Shown here piece after piece: positions 8,817 through 18,452 of a stretch of 56,071 bases of DNA. Each line of letters starts with the position of its first letter. Positions within the stretch are counted from its first letter, which is position 1. The stretch spans positions 1 through 56,071 of the forward strand of contig NZ_AJLJ01000013.1 of assembly GCF_000317245.1 (NCBI RefSeq), written 5' to 3'. A model generated the notes under the pieces. The model was not told the DNA's origin. It made no database searches and saw only the letters and a program-made list of their open reading frames with translations. Source of the DNA: Fischerella muscicola SAG 1427-1 = PCC 73103. Its GTDB lineage: Bacteria; Cyanobacteriota; Cyanobacteriia; Cyanobacteriales; Nostocaceae. The translations under genes and the position numbers were made by a program.

Positions 8817-9869
8817 TTAAAACACTATTTTTACACCTAAATCTTCCAACATCTGCTCCAGCAAATCTTCCATCACTTCCTGGTTCATCTGTTTCATCAA
8901 TGGTGGGCCACTAAGAAACTCTTTAATTGTAATTTTCTGTTCTCGAAAATCCTTGACAAAATCGCGAATATTAGCAATAACCTCAATTTCCGATTCAACT
9001 TGTTCTAACATCTGCTCTATCGGATCAATTCCTTCTTTAGCGACTTTGCGACAATCAGAAACGATCATTCCTTCTGGAGTATTTTTGACTAAACGCAGTT
9101 CCCTTTTAATAGTTTCATATTGCGTTTTGAGGAATTCTGTTTCCTGCTCTAGGCGGTTGCATTTGCGAGTTAAATCATCTTCATTGTTGCTATCGACAGA
9201 TTCTCCCGCTTCATGTTGACGCTCAATCTCTAAAAGTCTCGCTAAATCACCTTCTTGATAAGCCTTATTAATTTCCTTCATGATTTCTGTATGACGCATT
9301 TGCGTCTCATCATCAGTTACCTTATCAGGGTGAAATATTTCGGCTAATCTCAAAAATGTGTTTCTAATTTTTCTCGACTCATCAGATTTACTTGCAGGGG
9401 TAAATTCTGAGTTTTGTTGATGCTGTTCGTGGCTATTTTGAGAAGAACCGAAAAATTCATTCTCTTGTTCATCTGTTTCAAACAGTTCATCTAATTCTGT
9501 GTCTGAATCATCGCGATCGCATTTGGGACTGATGATTCCCATCATCTGAAGATTTCGGTAAATTCCTTCAACGTTTTTCTTTGTTTGTTTACCGAACTTT
9601 CTCGTGGCAAATATTTCATCAAATAATCTATGGATTTCTTCGTCTAGTGCTGCAAGTTTTTTGAAGCTGGGAGTTCCTCTATGAAAGATATCTGTGGCAA
9701 ATGAGCGCATTTGCTCAACAAAATTATTTAGTTCTTTTTGTTTCCTCTTGATCTGTTTGAGCAGCCATTGATGTTCTTTCTCTAGCTCTTCTATACGAAT
9801 ATGCAGCGATGAAAGAGCTAGTGTAGTCGTGCCAGTAACAGGAGATGGTGAAGAGGTACGTCTAGCCAT
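8817..9869 (-). CDS. J-domain protein with coiled coils
   Basis: 350 residues. A DnaJ-like J domain lies at about residues 165-215, with the defining HPD tripeptide in LAEIFHPDKVTDD. Coiled-coil helices flank it (residues 20-55, EELEKEHQWLLKQIKRKQKE; and 230-300). There is no Gly/Phe region, zinc finger or C-terminal DnaJ domain, so this is a type III J protein that would recruit Hsp70 (DnaK) to a particular client. The middle (about 120-165) is acidic and probably disordered. The partner is unknown and the gene appears monocistronic. Confidence 0.75.
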   Translation of the reverse strand: MARRTSSPSPVTGTTTLALSSLHIRIEELEKEHQWLLKQIKRKQKELNNFVEQMRSFATDIFHRGTPSFKKLAALDEEIHRLFDEIFATRKFGKQTKKNVEGIYRNLQMMGIISPKCDRDDSDTELDELFETDEQENEFFGSSQNSHEQHQQNSEFTPASKSDESRKIRNTFLRLAEIFHPDKVTDDETQMRHTEIMKEINKAYQEGDLARLLEIERQHEAGESVDSNNEDDLTRKCNRLEQETEFLKTQYETIKRELRLVKNTPEGMIVSDCRKVAKEGIDPIEQMLEQVESEIEVIANIRDFVKDFREQKITIKEFLSGPPLMKQMNQEVMEDLLEQMLEDLGVKIVF

Positions 9870-10426
9870 AGAATAAATAGGTTAAATTAAAGTTAAAGAC
9901 TACAGTTATCAGTTATATTTCATAGTTATAAATTCATAATTTATAATTCATAATTCCTAATTACTAAACTTGTTTTTCTACCTTACTACTTTATGGCACT
10001 CTGTAATTCCTGAGAAGTGCAATCTTTGATTTTTTTATTTTTATTTCAAAATCAAGCCAATAGCGCGACGGATATAGGCTGAGATGGGTTCATTATCTAG
10101 GCGATCGCCAACATCCAGCAGTAGAGGTCAAGGTTTAGTATAGTTGTATAGTTCGATATTGGCAGTATTTTGATTACGGAGCATTATTTGAGGTTTTTTA
10201 GGAGAAATTCGCCGAGGATTTGAGGGAGCATCCCAAATGTTGAAAAAACGCCTGCGATTGAAATCGCAGTCTCATAGTGAAAGTCTGCTTCAGCAGACTG
10301 TTTGATTATGAAGTCGTCTTCAGACGACTTGCGCTATTAGCAAAGGGTTTAAACCCTTTGCTTTACGGTATTTTGAAAAAATTGGGATGCTCCCGAATTT
10401 AATATATTTCAGGACTAAACAAACTT
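9870..10426. other. Gap carrying a MITE-like element
   Basis: No gene is visible. Bases 9900-9960 hold AT-rich near-repeats (ATAATTTATAATTCATAATTC). Bases 10224-10394 are a mobile-element-like cassette described separately. The remaining sequence shows nothing recognisable. Confidence 0.5.
10224..10394. mobile_element. 171-bp MITE-like element with four nested palindromes
   Basis: The ends are 13-bp exact inverted repeats: GGGAGCATCCCAA (10224-10236) and TTGGGATGCTCCC (10382-10394). Inside are four back-to-back palindromes: CTGCGATT/AATCGCAG (10252-10269), AGTCTGCT/AGCAGACT (10282-10299), AAGTCGTCT/AGACGACTT (10311-10330), and a perfect 24-bp palindrome around GGGTTTAAACCC (10339-10362). There is no coding capacity. 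The immediate flanks share only GA, so a target duplication is not established. It ends 32 bases before the SDR start. Confidence 0.65.
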
Positions 10427-11125
10427 ATGAAAGGCAAACATATTTTACTGACAGGTGGTACTGGTGGATTAGGTTTAGGCGTAACACCAGCAGTTTTAGC
10501 GCAAGGTGCAGCAGCAATCACAATTCCTTATCACACCCCAAAAGAAGTAGAACGCTTAAAAGGAATTCTCTCACCTGCTGATTTTGCCAGAATCAACTTT
10601 GTCTCTGCAAATTTAGTAGAAGAAGCTTCAGTAGAGAAGATTATCAACCAGATGCAAAAAGTAGATGTGTTAATTCATCTGGTGGGTGGGTTTGCGATGG
10701 GAAAAACCCATGAATACAGCTTAGAGAATTGGAAACGAGATTTTGATTTAAACTTGACTACAACTTTTTTGGTTTGCAAACACAGTCTGAGGAGAATGTT
10801 GGAACATGGTTACGGACGGATTGTGACTGTTGGTTCAAAAGGTGCAGTAGAACCATCTGGACAACTTGCAGCCTATTGTGCATCCAAAGCTGGTGTGGTT
10901 GCATTAACCAAAGCGATCGCAGACGAAACTAAAGGTACTAATATTACTGCAAATGTCGTCCTTCCCAGCATTATTGATACTCCCATGAACCGCGAAGCAA
11001 TGGGTACAGAAAATGCTGATCAATGGGTAAAAGCAGAATCTTTGGCACAGGTTATCTGTTTTTTAGCCTCAGAAGCAGCCAAAGATATTCGAGGTGCAGC
11101 GATTCCTGTTTATGGAAGTGTTTAG
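10427..11125 (+). CDS. SDR-family NAD(P)-dependent oxidoreductase
   Basis: 232-residue short-chain dehydrogenase/reductase. The nucleotide motif is TGGTGGLG (about residues 9-16), with a VDVLIHLVGG strand where the usual NNAG sits. The catalytic Ser and the YxxxK pair are in TVGSKGAVEPSG and YCASKAG. The usual NNAG is replaced by HLVGG, a variant seen in some SDRs. The substrate is unknown. The promoter must lie within or next to the MITE-like element, which ends only 32 bases upstream. Confidence 0.85.
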   Translation: MKGKHILLTGGTGGLGLGVTPAVLAQGAAAITIPYHTPKEVERLKGILSPADFARINFVSANLVEEASVEKIINQMQKVDVLIHLVGGFAMGKTHEYSLENWKRDFDLNLTTTFLVCKHSLRRMLEHGYGRIVTVGSKGAVEPSGQLAAYCASKAGVVALTKAIADETKGTNITANVVLPSIIDTPMNREAMGTENADQWVKAESLAQVICFLASEAAKDIRGAAIPVYGSV

Positions 11126-11318
11126 ATGTTGTACAAGTCCAGCAAGTAGTCCAGCAAACACCACCAAATCAATAGAGTTTTTGCAGAAGTTGGGGAAAAG
11201 GTCAAGGGGTAAGGGAAAATAACAATCGTAGCTCTTCCGTAAGGAACACTCAAAGCAAACACCCTACTCCTACAACCTTTCTTCCCAGAACTCAAAATCT
11301 TAACACCAAATGTATGAC

Positions 11319-11347
11319 GTTCTGATCACGCTTTGTCTGATCAGAAC
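11319..11347. terminator. Hairpin between convergent genes
   Basis: A 10-bp perfect stem, GTTCTGATCA with TGATCAGAAC, and a 9-base loop lie 9 bases beyond the DUF924 stop codon, between two converging genes. There is no T-run on either side, so the terminator role is inferred from position. Confidence 0.45.
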
Positions 11348-11356
11348 CGTATTCAG

Positions 11357-11932
11357 CTAAAACCACGAACTAGATTGCTTCAAAAACTCCTTTTCGTCTG
11401 TGGTTGAGGTTCTTCCTAAAATTGCGTTTCGGTGAGGAAAACGCCCAAAACGTTCAATCACTTCCATATGACGAATTGCATACTCAATACAAATAGCGCT
11501 ATCAGGATCGTCACTAAGTTGTTGAAATAATTTCACTGCTTGACGTTGATGTTCTATGTTTTCACTGTGTTCAAAAGGTAAATATATAAACCAACGCTGT
11601 ACAGGTAGTAATTTTTTGTCGTAGCCTTGAGCAACAGCATGATGAGCTGTCGAAAGTGCTTCCCAGTCAGTAGCAAAAGCTTCTGGAGTATCACGAAACA
11701 TATTACGAGGGAACTGGTCTAGCAGCAAAATTAATGCTAGACAAGAATCCGGAAATTCTATCCAGTCGTCTAAGTAACCCTCTGCTGCTTTTTGATAATC
11801 TTTAACAAACCTAGTTCGCAACTCTTCATCAACTTCTGGTTTCTTAATAAACCAAAAATCTTGTGGTTTACCGTAACTGGGTTGATCGGCCTTACCAAAC
11901 CAAAAGTCTAATATTTCTTGTGCCTGTGTCAT
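11357..11932 (-). CDS. DUF924 family protein
   Basis: 191 residues matching the DUF924 (COG3803) family of alpha-helical, TPR-like proteins. Hallmarks are the opening EILDFWFG, the central LILLLDQFPRNMFR and the late YLPFEHSENIEHQ. The biochemical function is not established. The frame is open 7 codons further, to 11953, but that would overlap the upstream SRPBCC gene; the ATG at 11932 lies 6 bases after that gene's stop and begins MTQAQEILDFW, the normal family start. The two genes are probably co-transcribed. Confidence 0.85.
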   Translation of the reverse strand: MTQAQEILDFWFGKADQPSYGKPQDFWFIKKPEVDEELRTRFVKDYQKAAEGYLDDWIEFPDSCLALILLLDQFPRNMFRDTPEAFATDWEALSTAHHAVAQGYDKKLLPVQRWFIYLPFEHSENIEHQRQAVKLFQQLSDDPDSAICIEYAIRHMEVIERFGRFPHRNAILGRTSTTDEKEFLKQSSSWF

Positions 11933-11937
11933 TGATA

Positions 11938-12498
11938 TTACTGAGAAGTACAAATAACTTGTCGCATTTTACGCATATTTGCAGGCAATTCAAAATTCAT
12001 TGCTTGTTGAATAAAAATAGACGGGATAGGGATGTTAGGAGTAGCTTTGACGGTATAACTTAGCAAAGTTCCATTGGCATAATCTTGCAAGTATAATTCG
12101 GCGCTAAAGTCATTAAACGTACCTTTCTCTAGGCGAAATTGCACTCTCTGTCCTAATTCTTCTATGACATTTAAGTAAATTTCCACATGGGCTGTGAAAA
12201 ATAAGAAGGCTTTTTGTGCCGCTTGATACAGACGCTTGACTTCACCTCGTTTTTGCAAAACCTCACTTTTGGTGATATCGGGAAAATAGTGTACCCAACG
12301 AGGGTAATCTGTAATTTGTGAAAAGACTTGCGATCGCACTAAGGGTAAATACATCCAAGCAGTGACACAACCGCCCCAAGACGTATGTGATCCCATTTCT
12401 GTAAAAATTTCACCCTGTATGATTTTCTGTTGCTTGTCTTGACTCCAAGTCATTGGTAAACCTGTGGTAAATGAGTCTGAAATATAAGATGCAGACAT
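11938..12498 (-). CDS. SRPBCC-family lipid/ligand-binding protein
   Basis: 186 residues with the START/Bet v1-like fold of the polyketide cyclase/COQ10 type. Visible hallmarks are the early VFSQITDYPRWVHYFPDI segment and the central run LEKGTFNDFSAELYLQDY. These proteins have a deep hydrophobic pocket; the ligand here is unknown. A GAGGAG sequence lies about 11 bases before the ATG. It lies 5 bases before the downstream DUF924 start, suggesting an operon. Confidence 0.7.
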   Translation of the reverse strand: MSASYISDSFTTGLPMTWSQDKQQKIIQGEIFTEMGSHTSWGGCVTAWMYLPLVRSQVFSQITDYPRWVHYFPDITKSEVLQKRGEVKRLYQAAQKAFLFFTAHVEIYLNVIEELGQRVQFRLEKGTFNDFSAELYLQDYANGTLLSYTVKATPNIPIPSIFIQQAMNFELPANMRKMRQVICTSQ

Positions 12499-13019
12499 AA
12501 TGTTTCACTCACTCCTCAATAAAGTCAATCATTTTTGGAAAAAGTTAAAGGGGAGCTAGTGCTACCTTGCAGTTTCCTTTTTCCTTAACTCGACTTTCAT
12601 CCAAATTCTGGTTTAAAGTTGTCATCACCTCGATTGATTGAGTATATTCGACCAATTCTAGTTCCAAATCAATATATATAATTTCCGGAAATAGTTTTTA
12701 TCCTGGTTATTATGTCAAATTTTCATCCACTTTAAGTGATTTCAATCACGGAATTTTTTAAGCAAAAATACTTAAAATAATTAAAACCTGCCATACATTT
12801 GCCGAAAGTGTTGCTTATTCATGGATAAAATGACCACAATTAAGAGCAAGGCTGAAGTATGAAGGATCTCCCTGACGGGAAACCACTATTTGCGGTAGGG
12901 GTGTTGCGAATTGGGGCAACTAACTACTCCGATTTAAGCAACTTAGGCTGAAAAATAAAAAATTTCACACTTCATACTTCATAATTATTAATTCAGTTGT
13001 TGAGTTCATAGTCAGTGAA
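12499..13019. other. Long gap with an inverted-repeat-bounded segment
   Basis: This 521-base gap is mostly AT-rich and unremarkable to 12840. Then comes a GC-richer island, 12854-12980, bounded by the 11-bp inverted repeats GAAGTATGAAG and CTTCATACTTC and containing a possible 30-codon ORF. No promoter hexamers stand out. Confidence 0.45.
12859..12951 (+). CDS. Candidate 30-residue small ORF
   Basis: ATG to TGA, 30 codons, starting MKDLPDGKPLFAVGV and ending DLSNLG. An AAGG lies about 9 bases before the ATG. It sits between 11-bp inverted repeats and its base composition is richer in G than the surroundings, which is why I noticed it. It resembles no family I know and has no membrane segment or leader motif. 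It could equally be a structured RNA or a repeat that happens to be open. Confidence 0.25.
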   Translation: MKDLPDGKPLFAVGVLRIGATNYSDLSNLG

Positions 13020-13220
13020 ATGAGTCAATCTTCTTCTAAATTAAATCGCAGATTAACCCAGCTTGTTGGTGTCATTCTTGGTATTACAATTGCCATTTGG
13101 GTATTGAGGGGCTTTGGTATACTGACTTTTATTCCTGGAGGAATTATTTTAATCTTGTTAATGGTAGCGATCGCAATAGGTGTTCTCAGTCACTTACAAA
13201 AAACTTGGTGGCGTTTCTAA
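13020..13220 (+). CDS. Small hypothetical membrane protein
   Basis: 66 residues with two predicted membrane segments (about residues 14-31 and 36-56) separated by FGILTFIPGG, so probably a hairpin in the membrane. The N-terminus is polar (SQSSSKLNRR) and the C-terminus ends in a basic aromatic HLQKTWWRF. I do not recognise the family. It precedes the large hybrid kinase by 102 bases on the same strand; that gap holds repeated TTTTGGATT units, so co-transcription is possible but not shown. Confidence 0.6.
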   Translation: MSQSSSKLNRRLTQLVGVILGITIAIWVLRGFGILTFIPGGIILILLMVAIAIGVLSHLQKTWWRF

Positions 13221-13322
13221 ACCACGTCACACGATTTTGGATTTTGGATTTTGGATTGATTCCACGGATAAATCCGCTTGCTCTGTACCATCAAGGAATT
13301 ATTGGTCAATTAAAAACCAATC

Positions 13323-16300
13323 ATGAGTAGCAGCAATTCACAACAAATCAGCAAAGGAAACATTCTCGTAGTTGATGACTGCTGGGAACATTTACAAGCT
13401 TTATCTGCTACTTTGTCCCAATATGGCTATGCTGTGCGGGGTTTAATGACAGGTTCGATGGTATTAGAAGTCGCAAAATTGGCTTTACCAGATCTGGTTT
13501 TGCTTGATATAAAAATGCCAGACATTGATGGATATGAAGTTTGTCAACAGCTGAAAGCAGATCAGACAACTTGTCATATTCCGGTGATTTTTATCAGTGT
13601 CTATCATGATATTTTTGACAAGGTTAAAGCTTTTAAAATTGGCGCTGTCGATTATATTACTAAACCCTTTCAAGCAGAAGAAGTTTTAGTACGTGTAGAA
13701 AATCAAATTACTATCCAAAAACTCCAACAGCAACTTCAACGACAAAATGAACAGTTGCTGTTAGAAATGCAAGAATGTCAACGCATTGAAGCAGCCCGAA
13801 AATTGCGTGAACAATATCTCACAGCACTTTTAGAAGTGCAGCATCGGTTGTTGTCGTTTGATGGCAGCGACAAATGCTATCAGGATATTATGCCAATTCT
13901 TGGGACTGCTTCCAAGGCAAGTCGCGTCTATGTATTTGAAAATCATCATGCAGATGATGGTAACTTGCTAATGAGTCAACAAGCTGAGTGGTGTGCTGAG
14001 GGTATTCAGCCGGAAATTGATAACCCTATTTTGCAAAACTTACCATATCAAAAATATTTTCCTCGCTGGGCTGATTTACTACCAAAAGGCAAAATTATTT
14101 CTGGTATAGTTGCAGAATTACCCTTATCAGAACGGGTGATTTTAGAACCACAAGGTATACTTTCGATTTTAATTTTGCCAATAATTGCTAAAGGAGAATT
14201 TTTAGGTTTTATTGGCTTTGATAACTGTGTAGAATCACGTATTTGGGAAACTTCAGAAGTAGCTTTTCTGCAAGCAGCCGCAGGAGCAATTTCTATAGCC
14301 TACGAACGATATAAGTCAGATTTAGAATTACAAAAGCAATTAGAACGTAGTCATCTTCTGCGAAAAATAACCGATAAAATTCGGTCGGAATTAGACACAC
14401 AAAATATTATTAAAACTGCTATTAAACAAATAGGTGAGGCTTTCGGTGTCAGTCGTACACTCATTCATACTTATGTAGACTTGCCGACTCCTCAAATCCC
14501 GATATTAGAAGAATTTTTGGCTCCTGAGTGTACCTCCCTTAGCAATTGTAATATACCCGTAAGTGGGAATCCCCATGCTCAACAATTATTAGCTCAAGAC
14601 CAAGCCATAGCAGCTAATAATGTTTATATTCATCCACTGTTAGAAAATGCTCAAGAATTATGTCGGGAATATAATATTAAGTCTATACTCGCAGTCCGCA
14701 CTTCTTACAACGGCCAAGCAAATGGGATGGTTTGTTTACATCAGTGCGATCGCTATCGCAACTGGAGTCTAGAAGAAATTGAACTCCTAGAGTCGATTGC
14801 TGCTCAATTGGGAATTGCCATCGCCCAAGCCAAGCTACTAGAACAGGAAAAACAAGCCAGGATAGAATTAGAGCAAGAAATTCGCGATCGCCTCGACGCC
14901 CAAGCAGCTTTACGACATTCCGAAGCCAAGCTAGCTTCAGCCTTTCGCTCATCTCCCGATCCCATAGCCCTGACCACTTTTCCAGAAGTCCGCTACATTG
15001 AAGTTAACGATAGCTTTTGTAGATTTTTTGGCTATTCTCGTTCTCAGATAATTGATCGCAACTATCAAGAATTAAATATCTGGGCGAATCAAGAAGAATT
15101 TGCCATGCTTACCCAAGTTCTGCGCCATACAAAAGCAATTGGCAATCATGAGGTTGAATTCCGTACTGCGAGCGGAGAAATTAAGACAACACTCTTTAGT
15201 GCTGAACTAATTGAAATCGACGGACAACAATATTTACTTGGTACAGCTCATGATATTACAGAGCGTAAGCAAGCTGAAAATGAGAGCCGTTTACTATTGC
15301 TGACAACTCAAGCTATCAGTCGCGCTGTAGATGTAGACAATGCTTTAGCCCTCGTTTTGCGCTTAATCTGTACAACTATCAATTGGAATTTTGGTGAAGC
15401 TTGGATACCAACAGAAAACGACACTGCTTTGGAATATAGGTTAGGTTGGTATGGACGCCACAATAACTTAGACGAATTTTGCCAGTACAGCCAGGTAATC
15501 AGACTTGAAAAAGGTATAGGATTACTGAGGCGAGTTTGGCGCCGACAAAAGCCAGAATGGATAGAAGATATTTCGGAAGTCAGAGAATCAGCTTTTGTCG
15601 AATTGTCTGTAGAGGAAGATGCTTCTTCGGTATCCACGCGATCGCAAATCGGATTAAAAGCTGGTTTTGCTGTGCCAATTTTAGCTGGTAATCAAGTAGT
15701 GGCTGTTTTGACGTTTTTTAAAAGTAGCTCCCATGCTTTGGATCGCCGTTTGCTGTATTTGGTGGGTGCTGTCGCCGCTCAATTAGGGGCGCTCATTCAA
15801 CGTAAACAGGTAGAAGCAGCCCATCGTCAAAGCGAAGAACGTTTACAGCTAGCACTAGCAGGAAGCGATTTAGGATTATGGGATTGGAATATCAAAATCG
15901 GCAAAGTCTACCGCGACTGGCGATGGAAGAAAATGTTGGGATACGAACCACACGAAATTACAGATGATTCTCGTGCTTTTACTCAACTGCTGCATCCAGA
16001 AGATATAAAGCCAATTAAATTAGAACTAGATGCCTATTTGCGGGGTGAAAGTCCCGCCTATGAAGTAGAATTTCGCCTGCGTGCCAAATCCGGGGAGTGG
16101 AAATGGATACAGTCTCGTGCTCAGGTATTTGAGCGTGACGAATCGGGAAAACCGCTACGGATGACGGGTACACACAAAGACATCACCGAACGTAAAAACC
16201 TAGAAAGAGAATTAGCCTTAAGGGAAGCCCGCCTCAATGCTTTTTTCTTCTGTGCTCCTGTGGGCATGAATATATTAGATGATCAATTGCGATATGTGCA

Positions 16301-18452
16301 GATCAACGAACTGCTAGCAAATATCAATGGGCATCCCCAAAGTGAGCATATAGGCAAGAGTGTTTGGGAAATAGTACCCGAAGTTGCTCTTTTTGTAGTA
16401 CCAATTTGTGAACAAGTCTTGCAAACTGCCAAACCCATTCTCAACATAGAAGTGAGCGCACCATTACCTTCGCAGCCTGATATTATACGGCATTTTTTGA
16501 CTTCTCACTTCCCCATTTTTGGAGAAGACACTCGCCCTTGTGGTGTGGGTACAGTTGTAGTAGAAATCACAGATCGTAAGCACACTGAACTAGCTTTGCA
16601 AGAAAGTCAACGTCGTTATCAAACTTTAGCAGAAGCCTCACCTGTAGGCATTTTTCACACTGATCATGAAGGCAAGTATCTTTATGTGAATCAGCGTTTC
16701 AGCGATATCACTGGGCTTACTGCCAAAGCTGATTTGGATGAGCGTTGGCATGAAATTATACATATTGATGATCGCGATCGCGTTTTTGCCCAATGGCAAG
16801 CAACAATATCAGCGAGAAAGTCTTTTTATTCAGAGTATCGCTTTGTACATCCTAGTGGTAGGGTGATTTGGGTTATAGGTCAAGCCTTACCAGAATTTGG
16901 AGATGATGGTGAATTTCAAGGTTACATTGGCACAGTCACAGATATTACTGAACTGAAACTTGCCGAAGATGCCTTGCGTGAAAGTGCAGACAGAGAAAAA
17001 GCCATCACCCAAGTAATTCAGAGAATGCGCCAGACATTGGATTTGGAAACAATTTTTACTGCCACTACTCAAGAATTGCGGCAAGTACTGAACTGCGATC
17101 GCGTCGTTGTGTATCGCTTTAATTCTGACTGGAGTGGGGAATTTGTCGCCGAGTCAGTCGGGAGTGGTTGGGTATCGCTCATCGAACAACACCAAGATGA
17201 ACCCGTTACTATCGAAAATACTCTCCAAAACGAACGCTGTACAGTCAGAATCCTCAGTAGTGGAGATAACCAAGTAGTTGATACTTATCTCCAACAAACC
17301 CAAGGTGGTGCATACACAAGAGGTGGAAGTTTCCTGTGTGTACCAAATATTTATACGGCTGGTTTTGATCCTTGTTACATAAATCTGTTAGAACGTTTTC
17401 AAGTCAGGGCATACATAACAGTTCCGATATTTTGTGGTAATCAACTTTGGGGATTACTAGCTAGTTTTCAAAATTCTAGTTACCGAGAGTGGAAAAAAGG
17501 AGAAATCAACATTGTCGTGCAAATTGGCAATCAATTGGGAGTTGCTTTGCAGCAAGCAGAATTACTAGCGCAAACTCAACAGCAATCAAGCGCACTCCAA
17601 AAAGCTGTGATCGCTGCTGATGCTGCAAACCTTGCCAAAAGTGAATTTCTTGCCAACATGAGCCATGAATTACGTACCCCACTGAATGCAATCCTTGGCT
17701 TTACTCAAGTCATGAGTCGTGACAGGACTCTCTCTAGTGGAAACAAACAGAACCTGGCTATTATCAATCGTGCTGGCGAACACCTACTCAATTTAATTAA
17801 CGACATTCTGGAAATGTCTAAAATCGAAGCCGGTAGAACCACATTAACTTTGTCTAGCTTCGATTTAGTTTATCTGTTGGACAATCTCCAAGAAATGTTG
17901 TACATCCGTGCTGTAGCCAAAGGTTTAGAACTAGTATTTGAATATGCACCCGAAATTCCCAGATATGTGAGAACCGACTCTAGTAAACTGCGACAAGTTT
18001 TACTCAATGTCTTGGGAAATGCCATTAAATTTACTGAAACTGGTAGTGTGAAGCTACGGGTTTACCTTGGAGATGAAGAGAAAGTAAAATCAGATTCTTC
18101 CCAACCACACAAACAGGAAAACCCTAACCTTCTATCAACCCATCACAACACACTCCTTCTTTGCTTTGAAGTCATTGATACTGGGCCTGGTATTTTAGCA
18201 GAAGAAATTGATTTACTTTTTCAAGCTTTTGGACAAACTGAAACAGGTAGAAAATCACAGCAGGGAACCGGATTAGGTTTAGCAATTAGCCGCAAGTATG
18301 TGCAACTGATGGGAGGTGAGATCAATGTCAGTAGTACTGTGGGGGTAGGAAGTGTATTTTCCTTTTATATTCCGATTGCGATCGCTTCTGTTGATGAAAT
18401 TCAAAACCACTGCTTCTGTTTCTCAGCAAGTGATTGGTTTAGCACCTGGTGA
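13323..18452 (+). CDS. Hybrid sensor histidine kinase, C-terminal receiver split off
   Basis: 1709 residues, soluble. Order: receiver (about 14-130, phosphoacceptor D62 in LLDIKMPD), GAF (165-325), GAF (345-505), PAS (530-655), GAF (660-830), three PAS (835-1215), a phytochrome-like GAF (1235-1415) with C1351 in DPCYINLLERF, HisKA (about 1438-1505, H1448 in SHELRTPLN), and HATPase with N box NVLGNAIKF, G1 DTGPGI and G2 GTGLGLAIS. After GSVFSFYIPIAIASVDEIQ the frame gives an unnatural tail (NHCFCFSASDWFSTW), while the next frame continues as a normal linker and receiver. One extra base, most simply in the AAAA run at 18403-18406, would explain this. Confidence 0.9.
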   Translation: MSSSNSQQISKGNILVVDDCWEHLQALSATLSQYGYAVRGLMTGSMVLEVAKLALPDLVLLDIKMPDIDGYEVCQQLKADQTTCHIPVIFISVYHDIFDKVKAFKIGAVDYITKPFQAEEVLVRVENQITIQKLQQQLQRQNEQLLLEMQECQRIEAARKLREQYLTALLEVQHRLLSFDGSDKCYQDIMPILGTASKASRVYVFENHHADDGNLLMSQQAEWCAEGIQPEIDNPILQNLPYQKYFPRWADLLPKGKIISGIVAELPLSERVILEPQGILSILILPIIAKGEFLGFIGFDNCVESRIWETSEVAFLQAAAGAISIAYERYKSDLELQKQLERSHLLRKITDKIRSELDTQNIIKTAIKQIGEAFGVSRTLIHTYVDLPTPQIPILEEFLAPECTSLSNCNIPVSGNPHAQQLLAQDQAIAANNVYIHPLLENAQELCREYNIKSILAVRTSYNGQANGMVCLHQCDRYRNWSLEEIELLESIAAQLGIAIAQAKLLEQEKQARIELEQEIRDRLDAQAALRHSEAKLASAFRSSPDPIALTTFPEVRYIEVNDSFCRFFGYSRSQIIDRNYQELNIWANQEEFAMLTQVLRHTKAIGNHEVEFRTASGEIKTTLFSAELIEIDGQQYLLGTAHDITERKQAENESRLLLLTTQAISRAVDVDNALALVLRLICTTINWNFGEAWIPTENDTALEYRLGWYGRHNNLDEFCQYSQVIRLEKGIGLLRRVWRRQKPEWIEDISEVRESAFVELSVEEDASSVSTRSQIGLKAGFAVPILAGNQVVAVLTFFKSSSHALDRRLLYLVGAVAAQLGALIQRKQVEAAHRQSEERLQLALAGSDLGLWDWNIKIGKVYRDWRWKKMLGYEPHEITDDSRAFTQLLHPEDIKPIKLELDAYLRGESPAYEVEFRLRAKSGEWKWIQSRAQVFERDESGKPLRMTGTHKDITERKNLERELALREARLNAFFFCAPVGMNILDDQLRYVQINELLANINGHPQSEHIGKSVWEIVPEVALFVVPICEQVLQTAKPILNIEVSAPLPSQPDIIRHFLTSHFPIFGEDTRPCGVGTVVVEITDRKHTELALQESQRRYQTLAEASPVGIFHTDHEGKYLYVNQRFSDITGLTAKADLDERWHEIIHIDDRDRVFAQWQATISARKSFYSEYRFVHPSGRVIWVIGQALPEFGDDGEFQGYIGTVTDITELKLAEDALRESADREKAITQVIQRMRQTLDLETIFTATTQELRQVLNCDRVVVYRFNSDWSGEFVAESVGSGWVSLIEQHQDEPVTIENTLQNERCTVRILSSGDNQVVDTYLQQTQGGAYTRGGSFLCVPNIYTAGFDPCYINLLERFQVRAYITVPIFCGNQLWGLLASFQNSSYREWKKGEINIVVQIGNQLGVALQQAELLAQTQQQSSALQKAVIAADAANLAKSEFLANMSHELRTPLNAILGFTQVMSRDRTLSSGNKQNLAIINRAGEHLLNLINDILEMSKIEAGRTTLTLSSFDLVYLLDNLQEMLYIRAVAKGLELVFEYAPEIPRYVRTDSSKLRQVLLNVLGNAIKFTETGSVKLRVYLGDEEKVKSDSSQPHKQENPNLLSTHHNTLLLCFEVIDTGPGILAEEIDLLFQAFGQTETGRKSQQGTGLGLAISRKYVQLMGGEINVSSTVGVGSVFSFYIPIAIASVDEIQNHCFCFSASDWFSTW

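Noticed and set aside
10224..10394. CRISPR array, because of several short palindromes in a row
   Set aside because: The palindromes differ from each other and spacers are not uniform; no repeat-spacer periodicity and no cas genes.
12840..12955. Cobalamin, c-di-GMP or other known riboswitch
   Set aside because: CCTGACGGGAAACCAC looked aptamer-like, but the conserved cores of these classes are missing and the downstream gene is an unknown membrane protein.
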